This document shows, piece by piece, positions 8,867-17,223 of a DNA stretch of 64,000 nt. Within the stretch, counting starts at the first letter, position 1. Each line of letters starts with the position of its first letter. Source of the DNA: Clostridium ragsdalei P11 (GTDB lineage Bacteria; Bacillota; Clostridia; Clostridiales; Clostridiaceae); contig NZ_LROS01000079.1 of assembly GCF_001675165.1 (NCBI RefSeq), forward strand, positions 62,001 through 126,000, in the 5' to 3' direction. The notes beneath the pieces were generated by a model, which had not been told where the DNA came from, ran no database searches, and saw nothing but the letters and a program-made list of their open reading frames with translations. Position numbers and translations under genes: made by a program.

Positions 8867-9232
8867 CCAATTTTCGCAGTTTAAAAAAATTGCGAAGCAA
8901 CTTTTTCAAGAGGACAATTGACAGAGGACAGAGGACAATGAAGGTGAGTTTTCCTCCTTACGTCAGAAAACTAATTTATTTTTAAGCTTGTTTTGCTAAT
9001 GCAAAACAAGCTTAAGCAGGCTTTAAAATCTGTGATTTTCAGATAATTGCTTGTTCAGAAAGTACTTTTTAGGAACAAAAAAACATGAGTTTCTTTTAAA
9101 TTAAAGATTTTTCGTAGTGTAACGGAGAAAAATCCTCCTTCACTGTCCTCTATCAATTGTCCTCTGTCCTCTTAAAAACTTTGCTTCGCAAAGTTTATAT
9201 ATTAAATCAAAATTTTATATGTGCAAAAGTTA
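8867..9232. repeat. Element C, copy 1 (long word-built imperfect palindrome)
   Basis: The 400-base gap between the rubredoxin fusion and the secreted protein holds this element only. Ends: TTTCGCAGTTTAAAA on the left and the mirrored TTTTATATGTGCAAAAGTT on the right; then GCGAAGCAA against TTGCTTCGC. Inside, both arms are made of GAGGACA and GACAATTGA words (8910-8940 and 9140-9172), although in a different order. The centre has a perfect 13-bp hairpin AAGCTTGTTTTGC (8984-9013). Constant parts near GAAAAATC and GTAACGGAG recur in copies 2, 3 and the half copy. No coding potential. Confidence 0.75.
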
Positions 9233-9252
9233 ATTTATAATTTATAAAGAGG

Positions 9253-10626
9253 TTATTTATCAAAAGTAACTATATAAGTATTTATGTTATCTTTATTAAA
9301 CGGATCTGAAGAACTTCCATAAGTAAATGACAGTGCAGTACTTGTACTATCCCAACAAATGTTCGAAATACAAGGCACTCTTGCGATCTTCTTTTCTTTA
9401 ATTTTGCCATCTTTATCTTTAATTTTAATTGTAATATAATTATTTCCCTGATTTTTATCCTTTAAGCTAGCTGCTTTTACTATTTCCTTTATATCACCTG
9501 TTTTAATATCTATAACCTTAATGGATATATCAAGATCCTTATTATCCGAACCTACCTGACGACTAATTTCATTATTGCTCTCCACATAAGCAGCTTTACT
9601 TCCATCAGGTGATAATATATAGTCAGAATTAGGTGATCCAGAGCTTATTCTACCTTTAGGAAGTTTAACATCTTGAAGTACCTTTCCTGATTCATTCATA
9701 ACAAATGCTCCAAAAGTTCTATTCACATAAACCATTCCATTAACTGCCCCACCATTAACTGGCTTACCATTGTTATTATAGTTGTCCATTATAATTGTCT
9801 TTCCCTTTTTATCTGCATGCAAGGAATATTTATTGGCATAAATATCTTTTATCTCTTTAGTCTTCACGTCCATGGAGCATACTTTTACTCCTTCTTTTCC
9901 ATTCTTATCTTGAGTATAATAAAACTTACCTTCTACACTACTTCCTAAATCTTTAATATCATCTACACCGGATATCCATGCACTATCCTGTTCTCCAGCA
10001 TTATAACTTCCATCAGCATATACTTTTCCAGTTGTATCAATTATTGCCCAATGATTAAAATAATTTGCTAAAATTTTATTCTTACTTATCCATATAAACT
10101 GAGCATCGCTGTTTAGCTTTTCCGTATTTACGTCCGTAATTTGACCTGTAGACAAATTTAATAATTTTACATTTTTATGGAGTAAATCTCCTGAAGCAAG
10201 AGCATCTTTCCACTCCTGGCTTTCAACTTTTGGAATATTCCTTGCTTCTGCATAAAGAACATATTTCTTATCTGATGATACCCCTAAAAATTCATCTATA
10301 TTTACATTCTTAAAATCTTTAGAGCTTTTTGTATTTAAATTATAAATACTGCAATACCTTATAATTCTAGTTGAATCGGGATTTTTAAATTGACTTTTTC
10401 TAGTTAAAGTCAGCACTTCATTTTCATTAAGCCATGCAGTACTTTCAATATTTTCATATTTATCAATCTGGTATCCGTTTTCATTGACTTTAGCAGAAGG
10501 TTTATATGCTGTTACTTTTATGTCCTGTTTAGATTTAGCAATTACATGATGATTTAATTGAACTGCACTTACACCTCCTATAACTCCTACAGCCAAAATC
10601 AGAGATAAAACCTTTTTACTCAACAT
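9253..10626 (-). CDS. Secreted protein with TolB/WD40-like beta-propeller features
   Basis: 457 aa from the ATG at 10626, preceded by AAAGGGGG. The frame stays open to 10794, but that 56-codon extension is encoded by element A, so I reject it. The N-terminus (MLSKKVLSLILAVGVIGG) is a signal peptide. The rest has repeated blade-like phrases (STAWLNENEVLTL, VSSDKKYVLYAEA, LSPDGSKAAYVES, CWDSTSTALSFTYG) as in TolB-like propellers. No catalytic motif was recognised. It lies downstream of a two-component system, with element A copy 1 in the 213-bp gap, and may have been its target or a co-transcribed sensor accessory. Confidence 0.75.
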   Translation of the reverse strand: MLSKKVLSLILAVGVIGGVSAVQLNHHVIAKSKQDIKVTAYKPSAKVNENGYQIDKYENIESTAWLNENEVLTLTRKSQFKNPDSTRIIRYCSIYNLNTKSSKDFKNVNIDEFLGVSSDKKYVLYAEARNIPKVESQEWKDALASGDLLHKNVKLLNLSTGQITDVNTEKLNSDAQFIWISKNKILANYFNHWAIIDTTGKVYADGSYNAGEQDSAWISGVDDIKDLGSSVEGKFYYTQDKNGKEGVKVCSMDVKTKEIKDIYANKYSLHADKKGKTIIMDNYNNNGKPVNGGAVNGMVYVNRTFGAFVMNESGKVLQDVKLPKGRISSGSPNSDYILSPDGSKAAYVESNNEISRQVGSDNKDLDISIKVIDIKTGDIKEIVKAASLKDKNQGNNYITIKIKDKDGKIKEKKIARVPCISNICWDSTSTALSFTYGSSSDPFNKDNINTYIVTFDK

Positions 10627-10648
10627 TGAACTTTCCCCCTTTTTCTTA

Positions 10649-10781
10649 ATAAACAGAGTCCTTGGCATCAGATGAAGTTTTGACTCCACCTGATGCTTAG
10701 AAATCGTTATCCAGGGACGTAGCTGCTCTTTACTTCCACTTGGAGAAGTGGGAGTATTAGAGCAGGTAGTCATCGGATAAA
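10649..10781 (-). repeat. Element A, copy 1
   Basis: Read on the minus strand: TTATCCGATGACTACC, a stem CTGCTCT...CTCCCACTT closed by its complement, ACGTCCCTGGATAACG, a second hairpin built on GCATCAGGTGGAGT, and a CTGTTTATT end. It lies between the kinase and the secreted protein and supplies a false N-terminal extension to the latter. Confidence 0.8.
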
Positions 10782-10839
10782 TTAATGTTATCAAAACTTA
10801 TTCACAAAGTTATAAATAGATGTCACAATCTTGTAAACT

Positions 10840-12303
10840 TTATGTGGAAAATTCAACACAAAAAATAGTACCTTCGTTTAATTTAGAATTTACCTTTATG
10901 GTTCCCCCTTGTTTTTCAACTAGCTTTTTAACTAAAGCTAGTCCAAGTCCAGCTCCTCCCGTTTCACGGCTCCTGTGTTTGTCAGCTCTATAAAAAGGTT
11001 CAAAAATTTTAGGAATTACTTCTGCCCTCATACCTATACCAGTATCTTTAACACTTATAATTATCTTGTCTTTATCATTTTTATAACACTGAATATATAT
11101 ACTTCCACCTGGTCTATTGTATTTTATAGCATTATCAATTAAATTAATTAAAATGTGCTTTAAACTATCTTCATCCAAGGTAACAACAATATCCTCTGCA
11201 TCATATTTTAAAATCAAACTATTTTTCTTGACTTTTGCCATCATTGTTTTACATATTTCATCCAATACTTTTTTAAAATTAACTTCATTTTTTTCTATTT
11301 CAAAATCATATTTTTCAAGAGCAGATAGGCTCAATATATTATCTACCATGCTCGAAAGCCTATCACATTCTTTTGATATACTTAAAGTACCTTCTTCAAT
11401 TAATTTTAAATCATCCGTGTACATTCCAATCACATCTGCATAGGCCTTTATACTGGTAATTGGAGTCTTGAATTCATGAGTTACATTTCCTATAAACTCT
11501 TTTTGTTGCTTGTCCATTTTTTTTAATTTATCTACGGCCCTACTTAAATAATCCCTTTCAACTTCAAGTTCCTCAATATTTTGTTCTATAGTATTACTCA
11601 TAAATATAAGACCACTGCTCAATTCTCCCAATTCATCATTTCGATTTACCTTATGTACTTTACTAAATTCACCCTTTTGAATGCTTTCTACTGAATCTTT
11701 CATTTCATATATATCTCTAGTTAGCCTGGAAAAATAAAGGATTCCTACAAATATACCAAGGACTAAAGCCAAAAAACCTATACCATAAAACAATTTTTCT
11801 ATATCACTATAAAATAATTTATTTTCTCTAATTGAATATTCCAATTCTAAAATTGCTGCTGTATTTCCCTTATATTTAATGGGTGAATAAAAATATATCA
11901 CATCATTAATTTCTCTATAAGATACTTTGCCTTTAATTGCATAGTCTATCATAATCTTTTTCTCATCATTTTCATTTAGCTTTGCATCTGTCTTAAACCC
12001 TGAAAGGAGTTCACCTTTTGTATTATATATATTTGCAGGTATAGTTCTCAGCCATGCTTTATTAAAAATACTACCTCTAGCTAAGCTATCATCATAATTA
12101 GTGTTTTTATTCAAACTCATGCGTTCACTAAAGTATTCTTCAAATATATCCTTTTGCTTAAATAAAATGGCCTGTGTTTCCTTATTTTGATAACTTTTTA
12201 TTCCATTAAGTACCAAGAAGCTCAAAAATGATATTACAATCAATAAAAGTGAAGCTGTAAAAGATATGAGCTTGAATTTAATTCCCACCTTCAAATAACT
12301 CAT
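10840..12303 (-). CDS. Sensor histidine kinase (HAMP-HisKA-HATPase)
   Basis: About 487 aa if the ATG at 12303 is used (AAAGGGG just upstream; an ATG at 12327 is also possible). Two membrane helices (about residues 15-35 and 170-190) flank an extracellular sensor region; then a HAMP linker, the H-box FIGNVTHEFKTPITS with the phosphorylated His, N-box HILINLIDNAIKYN, G1 DTGIGM, F-box IFEPFYR and G2 GGAGLGLAL. It autophosphorylates on an outside signal and passes phosphate to the regulator upstream, whose 3' end it overlaps, so translation is probably coupled. Signal unknown; the class resembles PhoR/ResE-like kinases. Confidence 0.93.
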   Translation of the reverse strand: MSYLKVGIKFKLISFTASLLLIVISFLSFLVLNGIKSYQNKETQAILFKQKDIFEEYFSERMSLNKNTNYDDSLARGSIFNKAWLRTIPANIYNTKGELLSGFKTDAKLNENDEKKIMIDYAIKGKVSYREINDVIYFYSPIKYKGNTAAILELEYSIRENKLFYSDIEKLFYGIGFLALVLGIFVGILYFSRLTRDIYEMKDSVESIQKGEFSKVHKVNRNDELGELSSGLIFMSNTIEQNIEELEVERDYLSRAVDKLKKMDKQQKEFIGNVTHEFKTPITSIKAYADVIGMYTDDLKLIEEGTLSISKECDRLSSMVDNILSLSALEKYDFEIEKNEVNFKKVLDEICKTMMAKVKKNSLILKYDAEDIVVTLDEDSLKHILINLIDNAIKYNRPGGSIYIQCYKNDKDKIIISVKDTGIGMRAEVIPKIFEPFYRADKHRSRETGGAGLGLALVKKLVEKQGGTIKVNSKLNEGTIFCVEFST

Positions 12304-12979
12304 CAACCCCTTTATATCCAATACCATAGACAGTTTGTACTAAATCTTGATAACTATGACCTAACTTTTTTCTTATCCTTTGGATGTGTGTATCTACAGT
12401 TCGTGTTCCTCCAACATAATCCATATTCCATATTATATTTAAAAGCTGTTCCCTGGAGTATACTATGCCTGGATTTGAAAGGAGTAAATATAGCAGATCA
12501 AATTCCATAGGTGTAAGCTCTAGCAAAACATTTTTTATACTTACAGTTCTCTTTTTTTTATTAATAATAAGATCACTTATTTTTATGACACCGATATCCT
12601 TTTTTTCATCAATAGTTTTATTAAGTCTTCTTACAAGTGACTTGATTCTTGCAAGAAGTTCTCTTATGTCAAAGGGTTTCGTCATATAATCATCTGCTCC
12701 AAATTCAAGGCCAAGTATCTTGTCCACAATATCTTCTTTTGCTGTAAGCATGATGATCCCTATATTTTTGCTTTCTAATTTTTTACAAACATCGTATCCG
12801 TTTATTACAGGGAGCATTAAATCCAAAATTACTATATGCGGATTAAAAATATCTACTTTATGAAGTGCTTCCTCTCCATCATAAGCTCTTTCTACTAAAT
12901 ACCCTTCTCTTTTTAGTGCATAGGTCAGCACATCTAAAATGCTCTTTTCATCATCTACTAAAAGTATTTTTTCATTCAC
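12278..12979 (-). CDS. OmpR/PhoB-family response regulator
   Basis: 233 aa. Receiver domain: acidic pair Asp9-Asp10, phosphoacceptor Asp53 in VILDLMLP, Thr79 in IIMLTAKED, Lys101 in MTKPFD. C-terminal winged-helix DNA-binding domain with LTPMEFDLLYLLL and the recognition region TVDTHIQRIRKKLG. It acts as a DNA-binding transcription factor controlled by the overlapping histidine kinase gene downstream. Confidence 0.95.
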   Translation of the reverse strand: MNEKILLVDDEKSILDVLTYALKREGYLVERAYDGEEALHKVDIFNPHIVILDLMLPVINGYDVCKKLESKNIGIIMLTAKEDIVDKILGLEFGADDYMTKPFDIRELLARIKSLVRRLNKTIDEKKDIGVIKISDLIINKKKRTVSIKNVLLELTPMEFDLLYLLLSNPGIVYSREQLLNIIWNMDYVGGTRTVDTHIQRIRKKLGHSYQDLVQTVYGIGYKGVDELFEGGN

Positions 12980-13079
12980 TTTTTATTCCTCCGCTCAAAT
13001 TATCGTCCTTATACAGTGAAATTATACCATAAAGTAGATGTTTATTTAGATTACATTACATTTCTCCTCTTCATATGTA

Positions 13080-13117
13080 AATAAAAATAATTGTATCAAT
13101 TTACATCAATACAATTA
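13080..13117 (-). terminator. Hairpin terminator after the DUF1848 operon
   Basis: A TAATTGTAT / ATACAATTA stem; on the minus strand the upstream genes are on the other side, and a TTATTTTTATTT tail follows the hairpin. It lies just beyond the stop of the DUF1848 gene. Confidence 0.7.
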
Positions 13118-13134
13118 TATCATAATCCCATTTT

Positions 13135-14067
13135 CTATAAAAAAGATAACTGACTATCTCTATATGACTTCATCTTTCTATCTACAATCTTTTCATCTCC
13201 ACATAATTCGCCAATCAGCAGAGGGAACTTTTTATTATGCTTCAATAAATTCTTTTCAACAGCATTCCTATTGAAATTTGCATAGCAGTATAAACAACCA
13301 TGATTACATGTATTATAAGCTCCTATATCAATGCTCTTTACACATCCACAAACTTTCCTCTGGTTTGGATCTTTATCTATAGACATCTTTTCCTTGGCTA
13401 TCTTAGAAATCAACCTACTATCTATACATTTACCATGCTTAATATTAAATTTTGATAGATCTACTTCTTCCGAACAAGTTTCAATAGTCACATTATACTT
13501 AGAAGCTATCTTTGAAAACTTCCCTGCTAACTCAAACATATCATCCTTATCTATTGGTAAAATGTTTATTTCTTTTAAATTGCGCTCAGTTTTCCTGTAT
13601 AAATCTAAAAAGCTGATAACACACTTATTTGTATATGGGCACAATCTTTTTGCAAGATACTCAAACCACTTATAATGGTAATTCTTTGTAAACTTATCAG
13701 TTAATATTATGGGATCATACCTCCATATAACTCTATCCTTACCAATTCGTTTTGATAATTCTATAAATGTATTTATCAAATACTTTTTCTCTGGAATGTT
13801 TGTCTCCAATGTCTTATCATATGAATTTAAAGTGAATTGAAAACAATAGTTGTATTCTTTAATTTCCTCCAATCTCTTCATCATTTTCTTAGGATTTTTG
13901 GTCCAAAATACTATACAATCTATGACTTTAGTACTCAATTCAACTTTACTTACCTGATTTGAGTTAAATGGATTTTTTACTAATACAAATCCTTCCTTTA
14001 TTCTATTGAAAAACCAATCACTATAAAAAGCCGGTATATCCGTTCTTCTACTTACACTTAATATCAT
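13135..14067 (-). CDS. DUF1848 protein, radical-SAM-like Fe-S protein
   Basis: 310 aa. The opening MILSVSRRTDIPAFY and FWTKNPKKMM are hallmarks of DUF1848. Near the C-terminus CNHGCLYCYANFNR gives a Cys-x3-Cys-x2-Cys cluster of radical-SAM type, preceded by CGCVKSIDIGAYNTC. This family is commonly annotated as a radical-SAM-like or spore-photoproduct-lyase-related protein of unknown reaction. It lies 12 bp after a DMT transporter gene, and probably forms an operon with it and PhzF. Confidence 0.85.
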   Translation of the reverse strand: MILSVSRRTDIPAFYSDWFFNRIKEGFVLVKNPFNSNQVSKVELSTKVIDCIVFWTKNPKKMMKRLEEIKEYNYCFQFTLNSYDKTLETNIPEKKYLINTFIELSKRIGKDRVIWRYDPIILTDKFTKNYHYKWFEYLAKRLCPYTNKCVISFLDLYRKTERNLKEINILPIDKDDMFELAGKFSKIASKYNVTIETCSEEVDLSKFNIKHGKCIDSRLISKIAKEKMSIDKDPNQRKVCGCVKSIDIGAYNTCNHGCLYCYANFNRNAVEKNLLKHNKKFPLLIGELCGDEKIVDRKMKSYRDSQLSFL

Positions 14068-14079
14068 AAAATTATCCTT

Positions 14080-14973
14080 TTAATCTAACATATATTCCTT
14101 TTCATCTGATTTTTTTCCTGATAACTCATTGATAAAAGTTGTCCCCAATATGAGAATGCCACCTAGTACCTGTATAAATGTCATTCTTTCTCCTAAAAAT
14201 ATACTGGACATAACTATTGCCGATATGGGATCAATATAGCTGAATATTGCTATTGTCTGCCCTTTAAGTTTTAGTATGGCAGAAAAATACAAAAGATAAG
14301 CTATTCCCGTATGTATTATTCCCACAATCAAAAGAAGTACAATGGACTTAAAACCTAACTGTGAAAGTGACACTTTTTCCGTAACAAGTACATAAGGCAG
14401 TAGAACTACTGCAGCTGCAGTAAGTTGTATCATACCGCTTTCCATACCTGATAAATTTTTTATAAACTTATTTATTATAATCACACTAGCATAGAGAGCT
14501 GCTGCTGCAAGACCATATATAATACCTAGCAATTGATTGTTTTCTGCCGCACTACTTCCAGCTCCTACTATTAAAAACATACCTGCCATAGCACCTATAA
14601 TACACATAATCTTAACTGCATTTAATTTTTCCTTCAATATAAATGGCGATAAGAACATGACAATTACAGGAGCAAAATAATAACACAAAGTAGCTTTTGA
14701 TACGGTAGTATACTTATATGCTTGAAATAAAAAAATCCAATTCACACCTATTGCAGCTCCAGATATTATTAATGGAATCAAATTAGATTTGATGGCTTTC
14801 CACGATGTCTTTTGTCTTGTTATGTAACTTGCTGTAAATAAAAATATACTTCCTATTATTCCCCTTACCAATGCAATCATGCTAGAAGACAAGTCTATAT
14901 TTTTGACAAACAGCCCAACACTGCCGAATATGAGCATTGCAGCTACAATTTTTATCTTTGCATTTTTCATCAT
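14080..14973 (-). CDS. EamA-family (drug/metabolite transporter) permease
   Basis: 297 aa, mostly hydrophobic, with about ten predicted membrane helices in two EamA repeats (first repeat from FGSVGLFVKN; second from LGIIYGLAAAALYASVIIINKFI). Such carriers export amino acids, metabolites or toxic analogues; the substrate cannot be told. It sits in a tight operon, 14 bp after PhzF and 12 bp before DUF1848. Confidence 0.9.
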   Translation of the reverse strand: MMKNAKIKIVAAMLIFGSVGLFVKNIDLSSSMIALVRGIIGSIFLFTASYITRQKTSWKAIKSNLIPLIISGAAIGVNWIFLFQAYKYTTVSKATLCYYFAPVIVMFLSPFILKEKLNAVKIMCIIGAMAGMFLIVGAGSSAAENNQLLGIIYGLAAAALYASVIIINKFIKNLSGMESGMIQLTAAAVVLLPYVLVTEKVSLSQLGFKSIVLLLIVGIIHTGIAYLLYFSAILKLKGQTIAIFSYIDPISAIVMSSIFLGERMTFIQVLGGILILGTTFINELSGKKSDEKEYMLD

Positions 14974-14987
14974 TTATCTCCTCATAA

Positions 14988-15770
14988 CTATATATTAATA
15001 TTTCCCACCATATATAGTGAAGCTCTTCCACTTATTTTAACCCTATCACCACAAAGTTCACAATATAATGTTCCACCGCGTTTTGACAGCTGTTTTGCTA
15101 TCATCTTATCTTTATTCAATTTTTTTGACCAAAAAGGTATTAAATTACTGTGTGCAGAGCCTGTTACAGGATCTTCATTTACACCAAGCTTTGGATAAAA
15201 ACAGCGAGATACAAAATCCACATAACTGCCCTTTGCAGTTACGATAATTCCTGAGCCATCTTCTAATTCTAACATTTTAGAAAAATCAGGATCTAAATTT
15301 TTAACCTGCTCTTCTGTTTCAACTACTACAAATAAATCCCTTGATAAATATGTTTCTATAGGTTCCACCCCAATGATATCCGAAATTGTTTCTGGTATTT
15401 GAATTTTTTTAGGTTCTCTTGTAGGAAAATCCATTTCATATAAATCACTTTTATGATTGACTTCAAGTATTCCACTTAAAGTATGAAATATCATTTTATC
15501 TGTTCCAACATCTACATAATTGGAAACAACATAGGAAGTCCCCAGTGTAGCATGTCCGCATAAGTCTATTTCTGCCTTTGGCGTAAACCACCTTAGTTCA
15601 TACTCATTTTTATTTTTACCTTTAACTACAAAAGCTGTTTCTGACAAATTGTTCTCTTCTGCAATTTTTTGCATTACATCCTCCTGCAGCCACTTATCTA
15701 ATACACATACCCCTGCCGGATTCCCCTTAAATACTTCATCTGTAAAAGCATCAACAACATAATATTTCAT
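14988..15770 (-). CDS. PhzF family isomerase/epimerase
   Basis: 260 aa. Diagnostic motifs: DAFTDEVFKGNPAGVC at the start, NNLSETAFV with the catalytic Glu, ELRWFTPKAEIDLCGHATLG, and DPVTGSAHS. PhzF proteins have a diaminopimelate-epimerase-like fold and catalyse proton shifts; apart from phenazine makers, their physiological substrate is usually unknown. First gene of a likely three-gene operon. Confidence 0.92.
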   Translation of the reverse strand: MKYYVVDAFTDEVFKGNPAGVCVLDKWLQEDVMQKIAEENNLSETAFVVKGKNKNEYELRWFTPKAEIDLCGHATLGTSYVVSNYVDVGTDKMIFHTLSGILEVNHKSDLYEMDFPTREPKKIQIPETISDIIGVEPIETYLSRDLFVVVETEEQVKNLDPDFSKMLELEDGSGIIVTAKGSYVDFVSRCFYPKLGVNEDPVTGSAHSNLIPFWSKKLNKDKMIAKQLSKRGGTLYCELCGDRVKISGRASLYMVGNINI

Positions 15771-15939
15771 ATACTTAGCCCCCTTTTTTAAATAATATTA
15801 TATTACTATACTAACCACTTCTTGTAAACTGAACTTCATCAAACTTGAACTTTACTTACAAATGAAAAAATAGTTGCGCAAATTTATTGTGCTAAAAATA
15901 TATCTCTATCGATTCCTTAATCTACCATATATTATCTAC

Positions 15940-15968
15940 TTGCAATGACATCTTAAATATGTTATTAT
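15940..15968 (+). promoter_or_regulatory. Strong sigma-A-type promoter of a noncoding transcript
   Basis: TTGCAA (15940-15945), a 17-bp spacer and TATTAT (15963-15968). No open frame follows for about 600 bp, whereas a terminator lies 300 bp on. Confidence 0.6.
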
Positions 15969-15975
15969 AATCTCA

Positions 15976-16275
15976 CAAAAGGAAAACGACTACATTCCTA
16001 GTTGATAATTTTTCTTTTTATTATGAATTTTATAGTGTACAACTTCTGAAATACACGTTAAGCTTTTATTTTGAACCTACATTTAAACATCGGGAGTTCA
16101 AATTTAGATGAGAATATGTACTTTTTTATGAGTCCTTTTAAGGCATTAAGAGCGATAGATACATCTGTGAGAACACCCACCTATCGAGAGATAGGTGTCA
16201 AAATTAAAGCACCGATATTTTGGATATAAATATAAAATTCAAAGCCAATGCTTAATTAAGCATTGGCTTTTTAAT
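15976..16275 (+). ncRNA. Probable structured noncoding RNA of about 300 nt, family not recognised
   Basis: A good promoter and a perfect terminator bracket a region without any usable frame. Visible structure: a GTGTA/TACAC hairpin at about 16034-16055, a TTTGAAC/GTTCAAA pairing at about 16070-16105, and a stable 8-bp hairpin CACCTATC-GAGA-GATAGGTG (16178-16197) closed by a GNRA tetraloop. The ACACCCACCT stretch recalls the 3' part of some 6S RNAs, but length and remaining sequence do not let me assign it. It is not tmRNA, RNase P RNA or SRP RNA by their conserved motifs. raiA-type RNA is another option to test. Confidence 0.5.
16241..16275 (+). terminator. Rho-independent terminator of the noncoding RNA
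   Basis: A fully self-complementary AAAGCCAATGCTTAA / TTAAGCATTGGCTTT stem runs into TTTTTAATATTT. Confidence 0.85.
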
Positions 16276-16286
16276 ATTTAATAAAG

Positions 16287-16485
16287 TTATCCGATGACTA
16301 CCTGCTCTAATACTCCCACTTCTCCAAGCTATACATTGCACATAACTTTGGTAACTAATTGGTAAGCTGGTTCAAGCCTTATGGAATATCCAAGTGGGAG
16401 TAAAGAGCAGCTACGTCCCTGGATAACGATTTCTACGCATCAGGTGGAGTCAAAACTCCATCTGATGCGTAGAACTCTGTTTATA
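16287..16485 (+). repeat. Element A, copy 2 (enlarged first hairpin)
   Basis: Begins TTATCCGATGACTACC and ends AACTCTGTTTAT. The first hairpin has the usual CTCCCACTT / AAGTGGGAG stem, but about 70 extra nt in its apical loop (16322-16391). The second hairpin, GCATCAGGTGGAGT, is intact. It is the longest copy. Confidence 0.8.
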
Positions 16486-16518
16486 AATAATTCACTTTTT
16501 ACTTGATTTTAAAAATTT

Positions 16519-16560
16519 CATGTGATATATTTATAACATAAGTTACAAATATATCACATG
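16519..16560. promoter_or_regulatory. Palindromic operator before the membrane protein-XRE pair
   Basis: Two perfect 14-bp arms, CATGTGATATATTT (16519-16532) and AAATATATCACATG (16547-16560), end directly at the ribosome site of the first gene. A natural guess is autoregulation by the XRE protein encoded second in the operon. Confidence 0.6.
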
Positions 16561-16574
16561 AAGGAGATTATATT

Positions 16575-16967
16575 ATGAAAGATAAAAAGATTAGTTTAAG
16601 AATTTGGATTAGTGCTAAAATAATCCCGGCTTTATTATTTCTCATGTATTATTGGATGAGTGTAAGTCTCACTTTCAAACCCATTCATACACTAATAGAA
16701 TATTTATTACTAGGACTCACACTTGTATTTTTAGCACTACTCAAAGGAAACTCAGAGATCTTTGATGAATTTGCAAAAGAAACCCTTAATAAAACAGATT
16801 CTATTTGTCTAAAACTTTCTTATCTATTTATGGCCGGTATTTTACTTCCATCAGCATTTATAACCCCAAGTGGCGTAATGACAGGCTACTTGATTGCTAT
16901 AGGTATAGTAGCATTAACTATCCTGCGGGCAATTATTTTCTGTGTAATTGATATGCGGGGTATATAA
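16575..16967 (+). CDS. Small integral membrane protein, partner of an XRE regulator
   Basis: 130 aa with about four hydrophobic helices in two pairs (residues about 13-30, 40-55, 78-95, 102-122) joined by a hydrophilic segment ([16 protein letters not shown]). No enzyme motif. The SD is GAAGGAG. The next gene starts 2 nt after the stop. Gene pairs of a short membrane protein and a compact HTH protein (YozG-like) are common in Firmicutes; function is unknown. Confidence 0.75.
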   Translation: MKDKKISLRIWISAKIIPALLFLMYYWMSVSLTFKPIHTLIEYLLLGLTLVFLALLKGNSEIFDEFAKETLNKTDSICLKLSYLFMAGILLPSAFITPSGVMTGYLIAIGIVALTILRAIIFCVIDMRGI

Positions 16968-16968
16968 T

Positions 16969-17172
16969 ATGCCAACTCTTAAAACAAAAGTAAAGGAATA
17001 TAGAGAAAAAATGAATATGAAACAAAGTGAATTAGCAGAATTAATAGGGGTAAGAAGAGAAACCATTGTTCACCTTGAAAATGGTAGATATAATCCATCA
17101 CTTAAATTGGCAATGGACATCGCAAAAGTATTCAATACTTCTGTGGAAGAATTATTTAAATTTGAAGATTAG
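16969..17172 (+). CDS. XRE-family transcriptional regulator (compact HTH_3, YozG-like)
   Basis: 67 aa from the ATG at 16969 (GCGGGG upstream); a 7-residue longer frame is less likely. The helix-turn-helix covers almost the whole protein: [36 protein letters not shown] is a classic HTH_3, with the recognition helix at RRETIVHLE. It probably binds the 14-bp palindrome at 16519-16560 and controls its own operon. Confidence 0.9.
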   Translation: MPTLKTKVKEYREKMNMKQSELAELIGVRRETIVHLENGRYNPSLKLAMDIAKVFNTSVEELFKFED

Positions 17173-17223
17173 GTTATCAATTTGGTGGAGGTTATATCCT
17201 CCACCAGTCCACTTAAAAACAAA

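Noticed and set aside
8867-9232. CRISPR-like repeats in the GAGGACA words
   Set aside because: The units are short, contiguous and lie in palindromic arms; no spacers and no cas genes.
10627-10794. N-terminal extension of the secreted protein
   Set aside because: Encoded by element A; a good ribosome site and signal peptide start at 10626.
15976-16275. tmRNA, RNase P RNA or SRP RNA
   Set aside because: Conserved motifs of these RNAs (tag frame and acceptor end, GAGGAAAGTCC-like core, SRP Alu/S-domain elements) were not found.
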